Part shown: in pieces, positions 1 through 6,285 of the stretch
Position numbering within the stretch: the first letter of the stretch is position 1
Layout: every line of letters begins with the position of its first letter
NCBI GenBank assembly: GCA_003164375.1
Contig: PLTE01000373.1
Span: 1 to 17,843 of the forward strand
Length of the DNA: 17,843 bases
From: Hyphomicrobiales bacterium
Lineage (GTDB): Bacteria; Pseudomonadota; Alphaproteobacteria; Rhizobiales; Xanthobacteraceae
Direction of reading: 5' to 3'
Translations under genes and position numbers: made by a program
Notes under the pieces: generated by a model
Databases searched by the model: none
Told to the model about the DNA's origin: nothing
The model's input: the letters and a program-made list of their open reading frames with translations, nothing else

Positions 1-635
1 CCGATGATCATCGGCTCAAGCTCGGCGTGATTGATGTTCGACGGGATGATGGCGCGCCCTCGGGCCACCTCATCGCGCACGAATTCCGGCGTGACGAAAA
101 GCGGCACCGAAGCGCCAAAACTTTCGCCGTCGTCATGGCGCTCCTGCGCGACATCGAGCATTTTTTTGTGGCCGAGATTTTCGCGCTCGGCGATGTAGAT
201 CATTTCCTTGGTGATGACGCCCGCGCGCGCCCATTCGAGCTGGGTGATCGGGGCGTCGCCGACGCCGCACAGCGGCTTTGGCGTATTGGGGAAATTGCGC
301 GCCAGATGCTTGCCGGTGACATTGCCGTTGTCGACCGGCTGGATCGGCCGGCCGTCATACTCCTCGACGCCGCCGCGAGCCTTGACCCATTCGATGCGGG
401 CGCGCTTGAGCCCCTGCTCGACGTCGATCGCCGCGTCGTTGTCGGTATAGATGCCGGACGGATCGTAGACCCGCACCGGTTCCTCGCCGGACCCTTCCGT
501 GAGCGGAATCTCGCGCAGCGGCACGCGCAGCTCCGGCGCCGCTTCGGGCGCCGAATAAACCTTGCGGGAGCCGGCAATCGAGCCGGTGGTCACCGTTGGC
601 GTGGTGAGATCGGATTCGGCGAGTGGCTTATTCAT
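1..635 (-). CDS. thiC: Phosphomethylpyrimidine synthase ThiC, N-terminal part (cut by window edge)
   Basis: ThiC is the cytosolic radical-SAM enzyme that converts aminoimidazole ribotide to hydroxymethylpyrimidine phosphate in thiamine synthesis. About 211 residues are present. The stretch reads like the family N-terminus: MNKPLAESD start, VRVYDPSG, a RARIEWVKARG-like segment, NGNVTGKHLARNFPNTPKPL, and AIIPSNINHAELEPMIIG at the edge. The catalytic barrel and the C-terminal cluster-binding cysteines lie outside the window. The ATG at 633-635 is chosen because GGAG (644-647) sits 8 bases upstream and the protein start matches the family. Expression is almost certainly controlled by the TPP riboswitch in the leader. 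The gene stands alone in its transcription unit at the upstream side, since its own promoter lies behind the riboswitch. Confidence 0.96.
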   Translation of the reverse strand, partial: MNKPLAESDLTTPTVTTGSIAGSRKVYSAPEAAPELRVPLREIPLTEGSGEEPVRVYDPSGIYTDNDAAIDVEQGLKRARIEWVKARGGVEEYDGRPIQPVDNGNVTGKHLARNFPNTPKPLCGVGDAPITQLEWARAGVITKEMIYIAERENLGHKKMLDVAQERHDDGESFGASVPLFVTPEFVRDEVARGRAIIPSNINHAELEPMII

Positions 636-658
636 CGGGGGCGCTCCAATATTGCTTT

Positions 659-708
659 GGGCACGACCTTATCCGAAGACCGAAATGCCGGTTTTCGGGA
701 TCATGCCC
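659..708 (-). repeat. Dispersed-type palindromic element in the thiC leader
   Basis: A near-palindrome of about 50 bases. The outer arms are GGGCACGACC (659-668) and GGATCATGCCC (698-708). The inner arms are CCGAAGACCG (673-682) and CGGTTTTCGG (689-698), around a six-base loop. The inner stem is 10 pairs including one wobble in RNA. Arms of this GGCATGATC...CCGAAAACCG type are familiar to me from intergenic repeats in Bradyrhizobium-like genomes. It lies between the riboswitch aptamer and the thiC ribosome binding site, so it would be transcribed as a strong hairpin. No U-tract follows it. Confidence 0.75.
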
Positions 709-754
709 TCGAGCGATCCGACATGACGCGCGCGGGGCGGGATTTCGCGAGCAG

Positions 755-844
755 TTTCCGTCCCTTCGCCGGCATGACCCGGATCAGGTTCAAAGGGTCA
801 CCGCGGTTGCGGTCTCTCAGCTCCTTACGGAACTCCCCTCGGAA
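755..844 (-). promoter_or_regulatory. TPP riboswitch (THI-box) aptamer upstream of thiC
   Basis: Read on the minus strand this segment carries the conserved THI-box blocks in order: GGGGAG near the 5' side, CTGAGAGA, ACCCTTTGAACCTGATC, then GGGTCATGCCGGCGAAGGGA. The closing helix P1 is formed by TTCCG (840-844) with CGGAA (755-760). Thiamine pyrophosphate binding to this aptamer is known to repress thiC expression. The aptamer ends about 110 bases before the thiC ribosome binding site and no oligo-U terminator is seen, so control of translation start is more likely than attenuation. Confidence 0.95.
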
Positions 845-851
845 CGGCCTT

Positions 852-879
852 AATCTAAGCTCTCGCGGCTTTGTGTCAA
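852..879 (-). promoter_or_regulatory. thiC sigma70-type promoter
   Basis: On the minus strand TTGACA (874-879) and TAGATT (852-857) are separated by 16 bases. The predicted transcription start near position 845 falls exactly at the 5' side of riboswitch helix P1, which supports both calls. Confidence 0.75.
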
Positions 880-912
880 CGCGGTGAAATACCTTTAGCC
901 ACGACGCACGGA

Positions 913-1018
913 CCGTCGTCCTGAGGTGCGTGCCAAAGGCGCGCCTCGAAGGATGCGGCCGAGGCGCCCGGGCCGTACATCCTTCGAGGGCCGCTTCGCG
1001 GCCACCTCAGGACGACGG
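913..1018. repeat. Large palindromic intergenic repeat
   Basis: CCGTCGTCCTGAGGTG at the left is the reverse complement of the right end (CACCTCAGGACGACGG). An inner pair, CCTCGAAGGATG and CATCCTTCGAGG, also matches. The whole unit of about 106 bases can fold into a long hairpin. The CCTGAGG...CCTTCGAGG layout is familiar from dispersed repeats in Bradyrhizobium and Rhodopseudomonas. It begins 10 bases after the stop codon of the DUF4175 gene and precedes the thiC promoter, so it could end transcription or protect the mRNA 3' end. Confidence 0.88.
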
Positions 1019-1028
1019 ATTAGAAGTA

Positions 1029-3644
1029 TCAATAATCCTTCAAGAGCCGCTGGATGTAGTCGAGCTCGTCCTGCGGACGGCCCATGTCGCCGAAGCGCTT
1101 GCGCAGTTCCTCGATGATGCGGCGCGCGCGCTGCACGTCGATCTCGCCCGGCACCTTGACCGTGGTGTCGTCGCCGTATTCGCGGCCGCGCAACGGCCGG
1201 CCGAGCGGATCGGTGTCCTGCTCGGCACGCGGCTGGCCGAGCCGGCCGCCGCGGCCCTGGCCGGGCCCCTGCCCCATCTGCTGCTGCATCGATTGCGCCA
1301 TGCCCTGCGCGCCCTTGCGCAAGTCGTCGAGCGCGCGGCCTTGGGAATCGACCGCGCCGTCGGCATTGCCCTGGCCGAGATCGCCCGCAGCCTCGCCCAT
1401 GGCGTCGCCGGCCTCGCCGAGCTGATCCATTTGGTCCTGGCCTTGACCCTGACTCTGGCCCTGCTGACCTTGGCCCTGACCCTGCTGACTGTCCCGGTTC
1501 TGGCCGAAGCCGCGGTTCTTCAAGTCGTCGAGCAATTTGTTGAGCCGATCGCGCAGCGCCTGCTGGTTTTGCCGCAATTCGCCGAGCGAACCGCCGGGCT
1601 GTTGCGGCTGGCCGGGCCGGCCGCGCTGGCCGGGTTGCACGTCCTGCTGCCGCTGATCCTGGCCCTGCTTGAAGGTGCGATCGCGCAAATTCTGCTGCTG
1701 GCGGATCATGTCGCCGAGCTCGTCGAGCGCCTGCATCATGTCGTCGTTGTCGTCGCCATTGGCGTCGGGCGAGGCCATCTGCAGATTTTCCATCATCTGC
1801 GTCAGTTGTTGCAGGAGCTGCCGCGCGGCATCCTTGGCGCCGCTCTTGGCAAGGTTCTCCAGCCGGTCGAGCATGTGCTGCAGATCGTGCTGACTGAGCA
1901 CATGGGCATTGGGACCGAGCGGGCGCGACAGCTGCTGGCTGTTCTTCAATTGCTCGGCCATGGCCTGCACGAAGCGATCCATCGCCGCGCGCAGCTGATC
2001 CATCAGCTGTTTGATCTCGTCGTCAGAGGCGCCGCGGTCGAGCGCCTGCTGCAGCGCATTCTCGGCGTTGCGCAGCGCATCCTGGGCGCCGGAGACGTTG
2101 CCGTCCTCCAGCCCCACCGCCATCTGCCACAGCCGCGTCACCACATCGCGCAGATCGTCGTCGCTTTTGGCGCGCACCAGCGACCAGAAGATCGAGCGCA
2201 GGCCGAGATAGACGCCGGCTTCCGGCGTGAATTTCTCCGGCGCGATGGCGAGCGCGTCGAGCGCGGTGATGACGAGCGGGCGGGTGTTGGCGTCGAGCGC
2301 CAGATTGCGCCGCTGTTCGATCAGCGCCCGCGCCAAAGGCTTGGTGAAAACGCGCTGCGGCAGGCGAAACGAAAACGGCTCGCTTTTGCCGACATTGCCG
2401 CCCTCGTCATGGGCGATGAGCGTCATGGTCACTTCGGCGCCGGCCCAGGGGTGGTCGGTGAGGTTCTTGATGGTCTGGCCGACGCCGTTCTTGGTGCGTG
2501 CCTGCGGCAGCACCAGCGCCAATTCGGGCGGGCCGTAGAGCGGATGCGGGCTTGCGGCGGACACCGGGCCGTTAGCCTTGCGCATATCCTTGCGCACGAA
2601 GGTCGCCTCGGCCTTGGTCACCCCGTAATCGTCTTCGAGCCGGTACGACAGAAGCAGCGAGCCGCGGTTCTGCTGCTCGGGATCTTTGGCCAGCGCGATG
2701 GTCGGCGGCTTGTCGGGGATGGCGTTGAATGGCCAGACCAGATCATCGCCGGCGCCGCGCAGCGTCGCCGTGCCGGTCGCTGCGATGGTGAAGCGGTGCT
2801 CCTCGGTGCCCGCCGGCGCGTGCACGTCATCCTTGGATGGCGTCACGCCGCCCGAGCCGGAAATTTCGAGATTGCGCCTGCCGGTCGAGCGCACGATCAG
2901 CGTCGAATTGACCGGCACGCTGATTGGCCCTTCCGCCTGCACCGTCGCCGCCACCTCGCCGGGATGAATCCCGGGCAGCATAATCGGCGCCCGGCCGGTA
3001 TAAGCCGGTGGCGTCACCCAGGCGTCGACGCGGAAATCAGCAGGCAGCGCCACGCCCTGCCAGTCGAACGCCGCAGCGACCCGCTTCCAGCGCTCGCCGC
3101 CGGCGGCAAAGAACGTCGCGATGCAGGCGATCAGCACCAGCGCGCGCAGCGCATAGGGGTCGCGCCGGGCGACGCGCGGCGAAGGGAGACCGGGTTTGAG
3201 CGCGCGCGCCGCCTCGAGCGCGCGTTCAACATGGGCGTTCCACAGCGCCAGCGAAAAGGGATCCTTCGACGTCACCGCGAGCTGATCGCCGATCGCGGTC
3301 GCCGGGCGATGGGCGAGCCCGCTGCCGCGATCGAGCCGGCGTAAGCCCTCGCGCATGGCTGGGATGCGCAAAAACACAAACGGCACGGCGGCGGCGACCA
3401 CAAGCACCGCGAAAGCGATCAGGACGACCGTGCGGCCGAGCGGCGGCAGGTACAGCCAAAGCCCAAGCCAAGACAGGCTGAGGAACAGTCCAATGGTGGT
3501 TGCCAGCGCCGCCAGCCCCGGCCACAGCTGCTCCCAGAAAATGGTCCAGCGCGCCCGCCGCACCGCCGCCGCGACGAGCGTGCGCGCCGCAACATCGGCG
3601 GGGCGCTGCTCGGGGGTGGTCGCAGACACAGGCAGTTCCGTCAC
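1029..3644 (-). CDS. TIGR02302/DUF4175 family membrane protein
   Basis: A long inner-membrane protein of unknown role found mainly in alphaproteobacteria, about 871 residues. Two membrane segments lie near residues 41-66 and 72-91 (LWPGLAALATTIGLFLSL; VVLIAFAVLVVAAAVPFVFL), with a third near 166-186. The middle is a large, mostly periplasmic-looking region. The C-terminal third is rich in Gln, Gly, Asp and Met (repeated QGQGQGQQGQ-like runs). The protein ends in PQDELDYIQRLLKDY, typical of this family. I chose the GTG at 3642-3644 (VTELPVSATT) because a GGA lies six bases upstream and the family usually begins just before such a segment; an in-frame ATG at 3698 has no ribosome binding site and adds 18 unconvincing residues. 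It is followed by a large palindromic repeat. The molecular function is not known to me. Confidence 0.9.
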   Translation of the reverse strand: MTELPVSATTPEQRPADVAARTLVAAAVRRARWTIFWEQLWPGLAALATTIGLFLSLSWLGLWLYLPPLGRTVVLIAFAVLVVAAAVPFVFLRIPAMREGLRRLDRGSGLAHRPATAIGDQLAVTSKDPFSLALWNAHVERALEAARALKPGLPSPRVARRDPYALRALVLIACIATFFAAGGERWKRVAAAFDWQGVALPADFRVDAWVTPPAYTGRAPIMLPGIHPGEVAATVQAEGPISVPVNSTLIVRSTGRRNLEISGSGGVTPSKDDVHAPAGTEEHRFTIAATGTATLRGAGDDLVWPFNAIPDKPPTIALAKDPEQQNRGSLLLSYRLEDDYGVTKAEATFVRKDMRKANGPVSAASPHPLYGPPELALVLPQARTKNGVGQTIKNLTDHPWAGAEVTMTLIAHDEGGNVGKSEPFSFRLPQRVFTKPLARALIEQRRNLALDANTRPLVITALDALAIAPEKFTPEAGVYLGLRSIFWSLVRAKSDDDLRDVVTRLWQMAVGLEDGNVSGAQDALRNAENALQQALDRGASDDEIKQLMDQLRAAMDRFVQAMAEQLKNSQQLSRPLGPNAHVLSQHDLQHMLDRLENLAKSGAKDAARQLLQQLTQMMENLQMASPDANGDDNDDMMQALDELGDMIRQQQNLRDRTFKQGQDQRQQDVQPGQRGRPGQPQQPGGSLGELRQNQQALRDRLNKLLDDLKNRGFGQNRDSQQGQGQGQQGQSQGQGQDQMDQLGEAGDAMGEAAGDLGQGNADGAVDSQGRALDDLRKGAQGMAQSMQQQMGQGPGQGRGGRLGQPRAEQDTDPLGRPLRGREYGDDTTVKVPGEIDVQRARRIIEELRKRFGDMGRPQDELDYIQRLLKDY
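1431..1490 (-). repeat. Low-complexity tandem repeat inside the DUF4175 gene
   Basis: Degenerate units related to CCTGACCCTGCTGACCTTGG repeat across this stretch and encode the Gly/Gln-rich run (GQGQGQQGQSQGQGQ). Such units are prone to slippage, so length is likely to vary between strains. Confidence 0.65.
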
Positions 3645-4202
3645 TGCAGTTCCATCATTTCGGGCCTGGAAAGCATGTGCATGACAACACGATAACATGA
3701 GGGCCGGTTCATGGCACTTTTCCCGGCATTCGGCACAACGCGTAGCATAATGAAAGCAAGATCAGCGCCACACTGCGACACTGTCCCATCGATCAATGGC
3801 GCCGCAACACGGCCGCAAGTCAGAGTCGGCCGGAGCGCATTTTCCTTTGTTGACAAGCACTTCGGGCGAGAACCCCACTGCCTGCGAGCGGCGGCGTGGC
3901 GGCGCCGGCCGCACGAACCCTGGTCGTCGCACCGCAGAACATTCGCGGGCCCGCGACGCGACCTCGGATGTCCAGGGGTCGTTAGATTCGCAACCTAGCC
4001 ATGGCGAATCAACTGACCTCCCGGTCAATGCTCCGGCGCAATCATGGCGCTCCGAACCGGTGCGACGAAAACGATTGTCAACGTTTTCCAGGGATGAGAT
4101 GACGGAGCCGCGCAATCCGGATTGGCCGGGAAAAATGATTGGCGTCGGCTAGGCAGCGCAGCGGCCCAGCACTCAATTCGCCAACACGAGAGAAACGCCG
4201 TC
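3645..4202. other. Intergenic gap between DUF4175 gene and the dehydrogenase operon
   Basis: About 560 bases between two divergent transcription units. Open frames here (for example 3796-4152) are short, overlap one another on both strands and show no family features or ribosome binding sites, so I call no gene. The only structured element I see is the dyad at 4067-4088. A TTGACA at 3850-3855 has no acceptable -10 partner at 16-18 bases. Confidence 0.6.
4067..4088. promoter_or_regulatory. Possible operator dyad upstream of the catabolic operon
   Basis: GAAAACG (4067-4073) and CGTTTTC (4082-4088) form a 22-base dyad with perfect 7-base arms. It resembles the binding-site style of LacI-type regulators, and contains TTGTCA (4075-4080), a possible -35 box, but no good -10 follows. 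It lies about 115 bases before the dehydrogenase start. No regulator gene is next to it. Confidence 0.4.
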
Positions 4203-5084
4203 ATGAATCTTGGTTTCGCCGGATTGGGCGCCATGGGGCAACTCATCGTGCCGCGCCTGATCGCTGCCGGACACACCGTGACCGGCTGGAACAGGTCGAA
4301 AGACAAGGCTGAGCCCCTGATCGCCGCCGGAATGCGCTTTGCCGCAACGCCGCGCGCGGTCGCGGAAGCCTCCGAGATCGTGTTCTCCATCGTCACCGAT
4401 GCCAAGGCGGTGCGCGCCGTGGCGCTCGGTGACGACGGCATCATCAAAGGCCTCCGCCAAGGCGGTATTTTCATCGACATGAGCACGATCGAGCCGGACG
4501 AGAGCCGCGCCATCGCAGCCGCCTTCGCCAAGGCGGGCTCGGTCATGCTCGACGGGCCGCTTTCCGGCTCGCCGGTCACCGTCAAGCAAGGCAACGCGTC
4601 GATCATGATCGGCGGCGATGAAGAGGCCTTCGAACGCGCCAAGCCGGTCTTGCTGGCGATCGGCCCGAAGGTCACGAGGATCGGCGGCAACGGGCTTGCC
4701 TGTCAGATGAAGATCGCCGTCAACCTGCTCCTGATGGTGGAGGTGATCTGCTTCGGCGAGGCGGTTGCGCTCGCCGAAAAAGGCGGCGTCGAACGGGCCG
4801 TCGCGCTCGATGCCATCCTCAAGAGCGTCGCCGCATCGCCGGTGCTCGGGTATCGCGGCCCGTTCATTCTCGATGGCGCCATGCCGAAAGTGCCGCTCGC
4901 CGACGTCACCTTGCAGCAGAAGGACATGATGCTGGCGCTCAATCTCGGCCGGCAGCTCGGCAGCCCGGTGCCGCTCGCCGCCGCCGCCAATGAAATGATG
5001 AATGCCTGCCGCGGCCTCGGCATCGACGGCAACGACTTTGTCGTGGCCCACCAGGTTTATCGGCGTCTGGGAGGTCAAGAATGA
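4203..5084 (+). CDS. NAD(P)-dependent beta-hydroxyacid dehydrogenase (3-hydroxyisobutyrate dehydrogenase family)
   Basis: A soluble oxidoreductase of 293 residues that should oxidise a beta-hydroxyacid, or reduce the semialdehyde, with NAD(P). The N-terminus has the Rossmann motif GFAGLGAMG, then GWNRS after the second strand. The substrate loop is DGPLSGSP (the DxPVSGG element of the family). The catalytic lysine region reads GNGLACQMKIAVNLL, with Lys and Asn in the expected places. An all-helical C-terminal domain with LQQKDMMLALNLG follows, matching the usual KD.xLA. motif. The start at MNLGF is chosen because the Rossmann motif begins right after it; a longer frame from 4122 adds 27 unlikely residues. 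The stop overlaps the start of the cupin gene (ATGA). Substrate unknown: 3-hydroxyisobutyrate, tartronate semialdehyde and related compounds are all possible. Confidence 0.92.
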   Translation: MNLGFAGLGAMGQLIVPRLIAAGHTVTGWNRSKDKAEPLIAAGMRFAATPRAVAEASEIVFSIVTDAKAVRAVALGDDGIIKGLRQGGIFIDMSTIEPDESRAIAAAFAKAGSVMLDGPLSGSPVTVKQGNASIMIGGDEEAFERAKPVLLAIGPKVTRIGGNGLACQMKIAVNLLLMVEVICFGEAVALAEKGGVERAVALDAILKSVAASPVLGYRGPFILDGAMPKVPLADVTLQQKDMMLALNLGRQLGSPVPLAAAANEMMNACRGLGIDGNDFVVAHQVYRRLGGQE

Positions 5085-5584
5085 GTTCGCAAGCTGAGAA
5101 AATCGGAGCCGCGCTGGCAAAAGCGGCGAAAGGAACCATGGCGAAAATGCGCGATGGCGGATCTCCGCCTGGCGAAGCTGCGCCCAAAATGTACCGCACC
5201 AATTTGCGCGACGTTCCCAAAGTCGAGGGGCTCAAGCGCGACGATGGCTGGGTCGACATGCAGGTGCAATTCCTGATCGACAAGAAGTCGGCCGGCGCCG
5301 ACCATGTCGTCGGCTGGACCGTGCTCAAGCCGGGCGCCCGCCACGAGAACCATCGGCATCACAACTGCGACGAGTTCTTCATCGTGCTCAAGGGGCATGG
5401 CCATATCTATACCGAGGCCGGCGAGGTGCCGTCCGGGGAAGGCGACGTCGTCTATTCGCCGCGCGGCTGCTGGCACGGCTTCAACAACACCTCAAACGAG
5501 GATGTCGTTCTGGTCTGGGGCTGGATGGATGCTGGCTCGATCGAAGCTTCCGGCTACGAAGTGCATCCAGAGAGCCACAAATGA
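5081..5584 (+). CDS. Cupin-domain protein
   Basis: A 167-residue single-domain cupin. Motif 1 is near residues 86-105 (GARHENHRHHNCDEFFIVLK), giving His91, His93 or His94, and Glu98 as likely metal ligands. Motif 2 is near 121-135 (GDVVYSPRGCWHGF), with His132 as the last ligand. The complete ligand set suggests a metal-dependent enzyme (isomerase, decarboxylase or dioxygenase) rather than a bare scaffold. Its start overlaps the dehydrogenase stop and its stop overlaps the next start, both as ATGA, so the three genes are translationally coupled. The N-terminal 35 residues are charged and outside the barrel. The reaction cannot be named from sequence. Confidence 0.9.
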   Translation: MSSQAEKIGAALAKAAKGTMAKMRDGGSPPGEAAPKMYRTNLRDVPKVEGLKRDDGWVDMQVQFLIDKKSAGADHVVGWTVLKPGARHENHRHHNCDEFFIVLKGHGHIYTEAGEVPSGEGDVVYSPRGCWHGFNNTSNEDVVLVWGWMDAGSIEASGYEVHPESHK

Positions 5585-6285
5585 AACTCTGGGATGATGC
5601 GCGCGTCGCGCAGGGTCTGAAGACGCAATTGGCGGCGCGCCAACGGCGCATCACCGCGGGCGAAAAGCCGCTCGGCTGGAAGCTCGGCTTCGGCGCCCCT
5701 GGGTCGCTCGAGAAACTCAAAATTTCCGCGCCGGTCACCGGTTATTTGATGCAAAGCGGGCTGCTGCCGTCCGGCGCGCAGGTGAACGTGAAAGCCTGGA
5801 CGCAGCCGGTGGCCGAGCCGGAGATCGCGGTGCGGCTTAAAGCCGATCTCGCGCCCGGCTCAAACGCGGACACGGCGCGCGCCGCGGTCGCTTCGCTGAC
5901 GCCGGCGATCGAGCTCGCCGATCTCGACCCGGCGCCGACGCCGGAAAATCTGCAGGCGATCCTTGCGGAAAATTTTTATCAGCGTCACGTCGTGCTGTCG
6001 GATCACAGCCGAGCCGGAGCCGACGCGGAGGGCCTGTCGAGCCACATATTCCGCCGCGGCAAGCTCGCGGCAGAGACCGCCGATCCGCAAGCGCTGACCG
6101 GAAAGCTGCCCGATCTGCTGGTGCATCTCGCCGATATGCTCGACGCTTTCGGCGCGGCGCTGAAATCAGGCGACCTGGTGATTTGTGGCTCGACCCTGCC
6201 GCCGCCGCTGATCGAGCCGGACGAGGTGGACTTCGACTATGCGCTCAAGCCGATCGGCACGGTTTCGGTACGTTTCGCGCGCTGA
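5581..6285 (+). CDS. 2-keto-4-pentenoate hydratase-like protein (fumarylacetoacetase superfamily)
   Basis: A 234-residue member of the MhpD-like hydratase/decarboxylase group of the FAH superfamily, slightly short against the usual 250-265. Visible family marks are GWKLGFG near residue 37, AEPEIAVRL with the two metal-binding glutamates, a TPAIELADLD segment, and a C-terminal DLVICGSTLPPPLIEPD...VSVRF strand. Relatives hydrate 2-keto-4-pentenoate or act on 2-oxo-diacids from aromatic ring cleavage. The gene overlaps the cupin stop by four bases and is the last of the trio. Its TGA is directly followed, with no gap, by the stop codon of lysA on the other strand. A catabolic role is inferred; the substrate is unknown. 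Confidence 0.87.
   Translation: MKLWDDARVAQGLKTQLAARQRRITAGEKPLGWKLGFGAPGSLEKLKISAPVTGYLMQSGLLPSGAQVNVKAWTQPVAEPEIAVRLKADLAPGSNADTARAAVASLTPAIELADLDPAPTPENLQAILAENFYQRHVVLSDHSRAGADAEGLSSHIFRRGKLAAETADPQALTGKLPDLLVHLADMLDAFGAALKSGDLVICGSTLPPPLIEPDEVDFDYALKPIGTVSVRFAR

Noticed and set aside
27..887. 286-codon plus-strand frame
   Set aside because: It lies opposite thiC and its riboswitch leader; no family features, and the minus strand has clear thiC motifs.
3850..3880. TTGACA box in the 3.6-4.2 kb gap
   Set aside because: No -10-like hexamer at 16-18 bases downstream.
3796..4152. 118-codon plus-strand frame upstream of the dehydrogenase
   Set aside because: Overlaps frames on both strands, has no domain or ribosome binding site, and covers the operator-like dyad and likely leader.
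4173..5120. 315-codon minus-strand frame
   Set aside because: Antisense to the dehydrogenase gene, whose Rossmann and catalytic motifs are intact on the plus strand.
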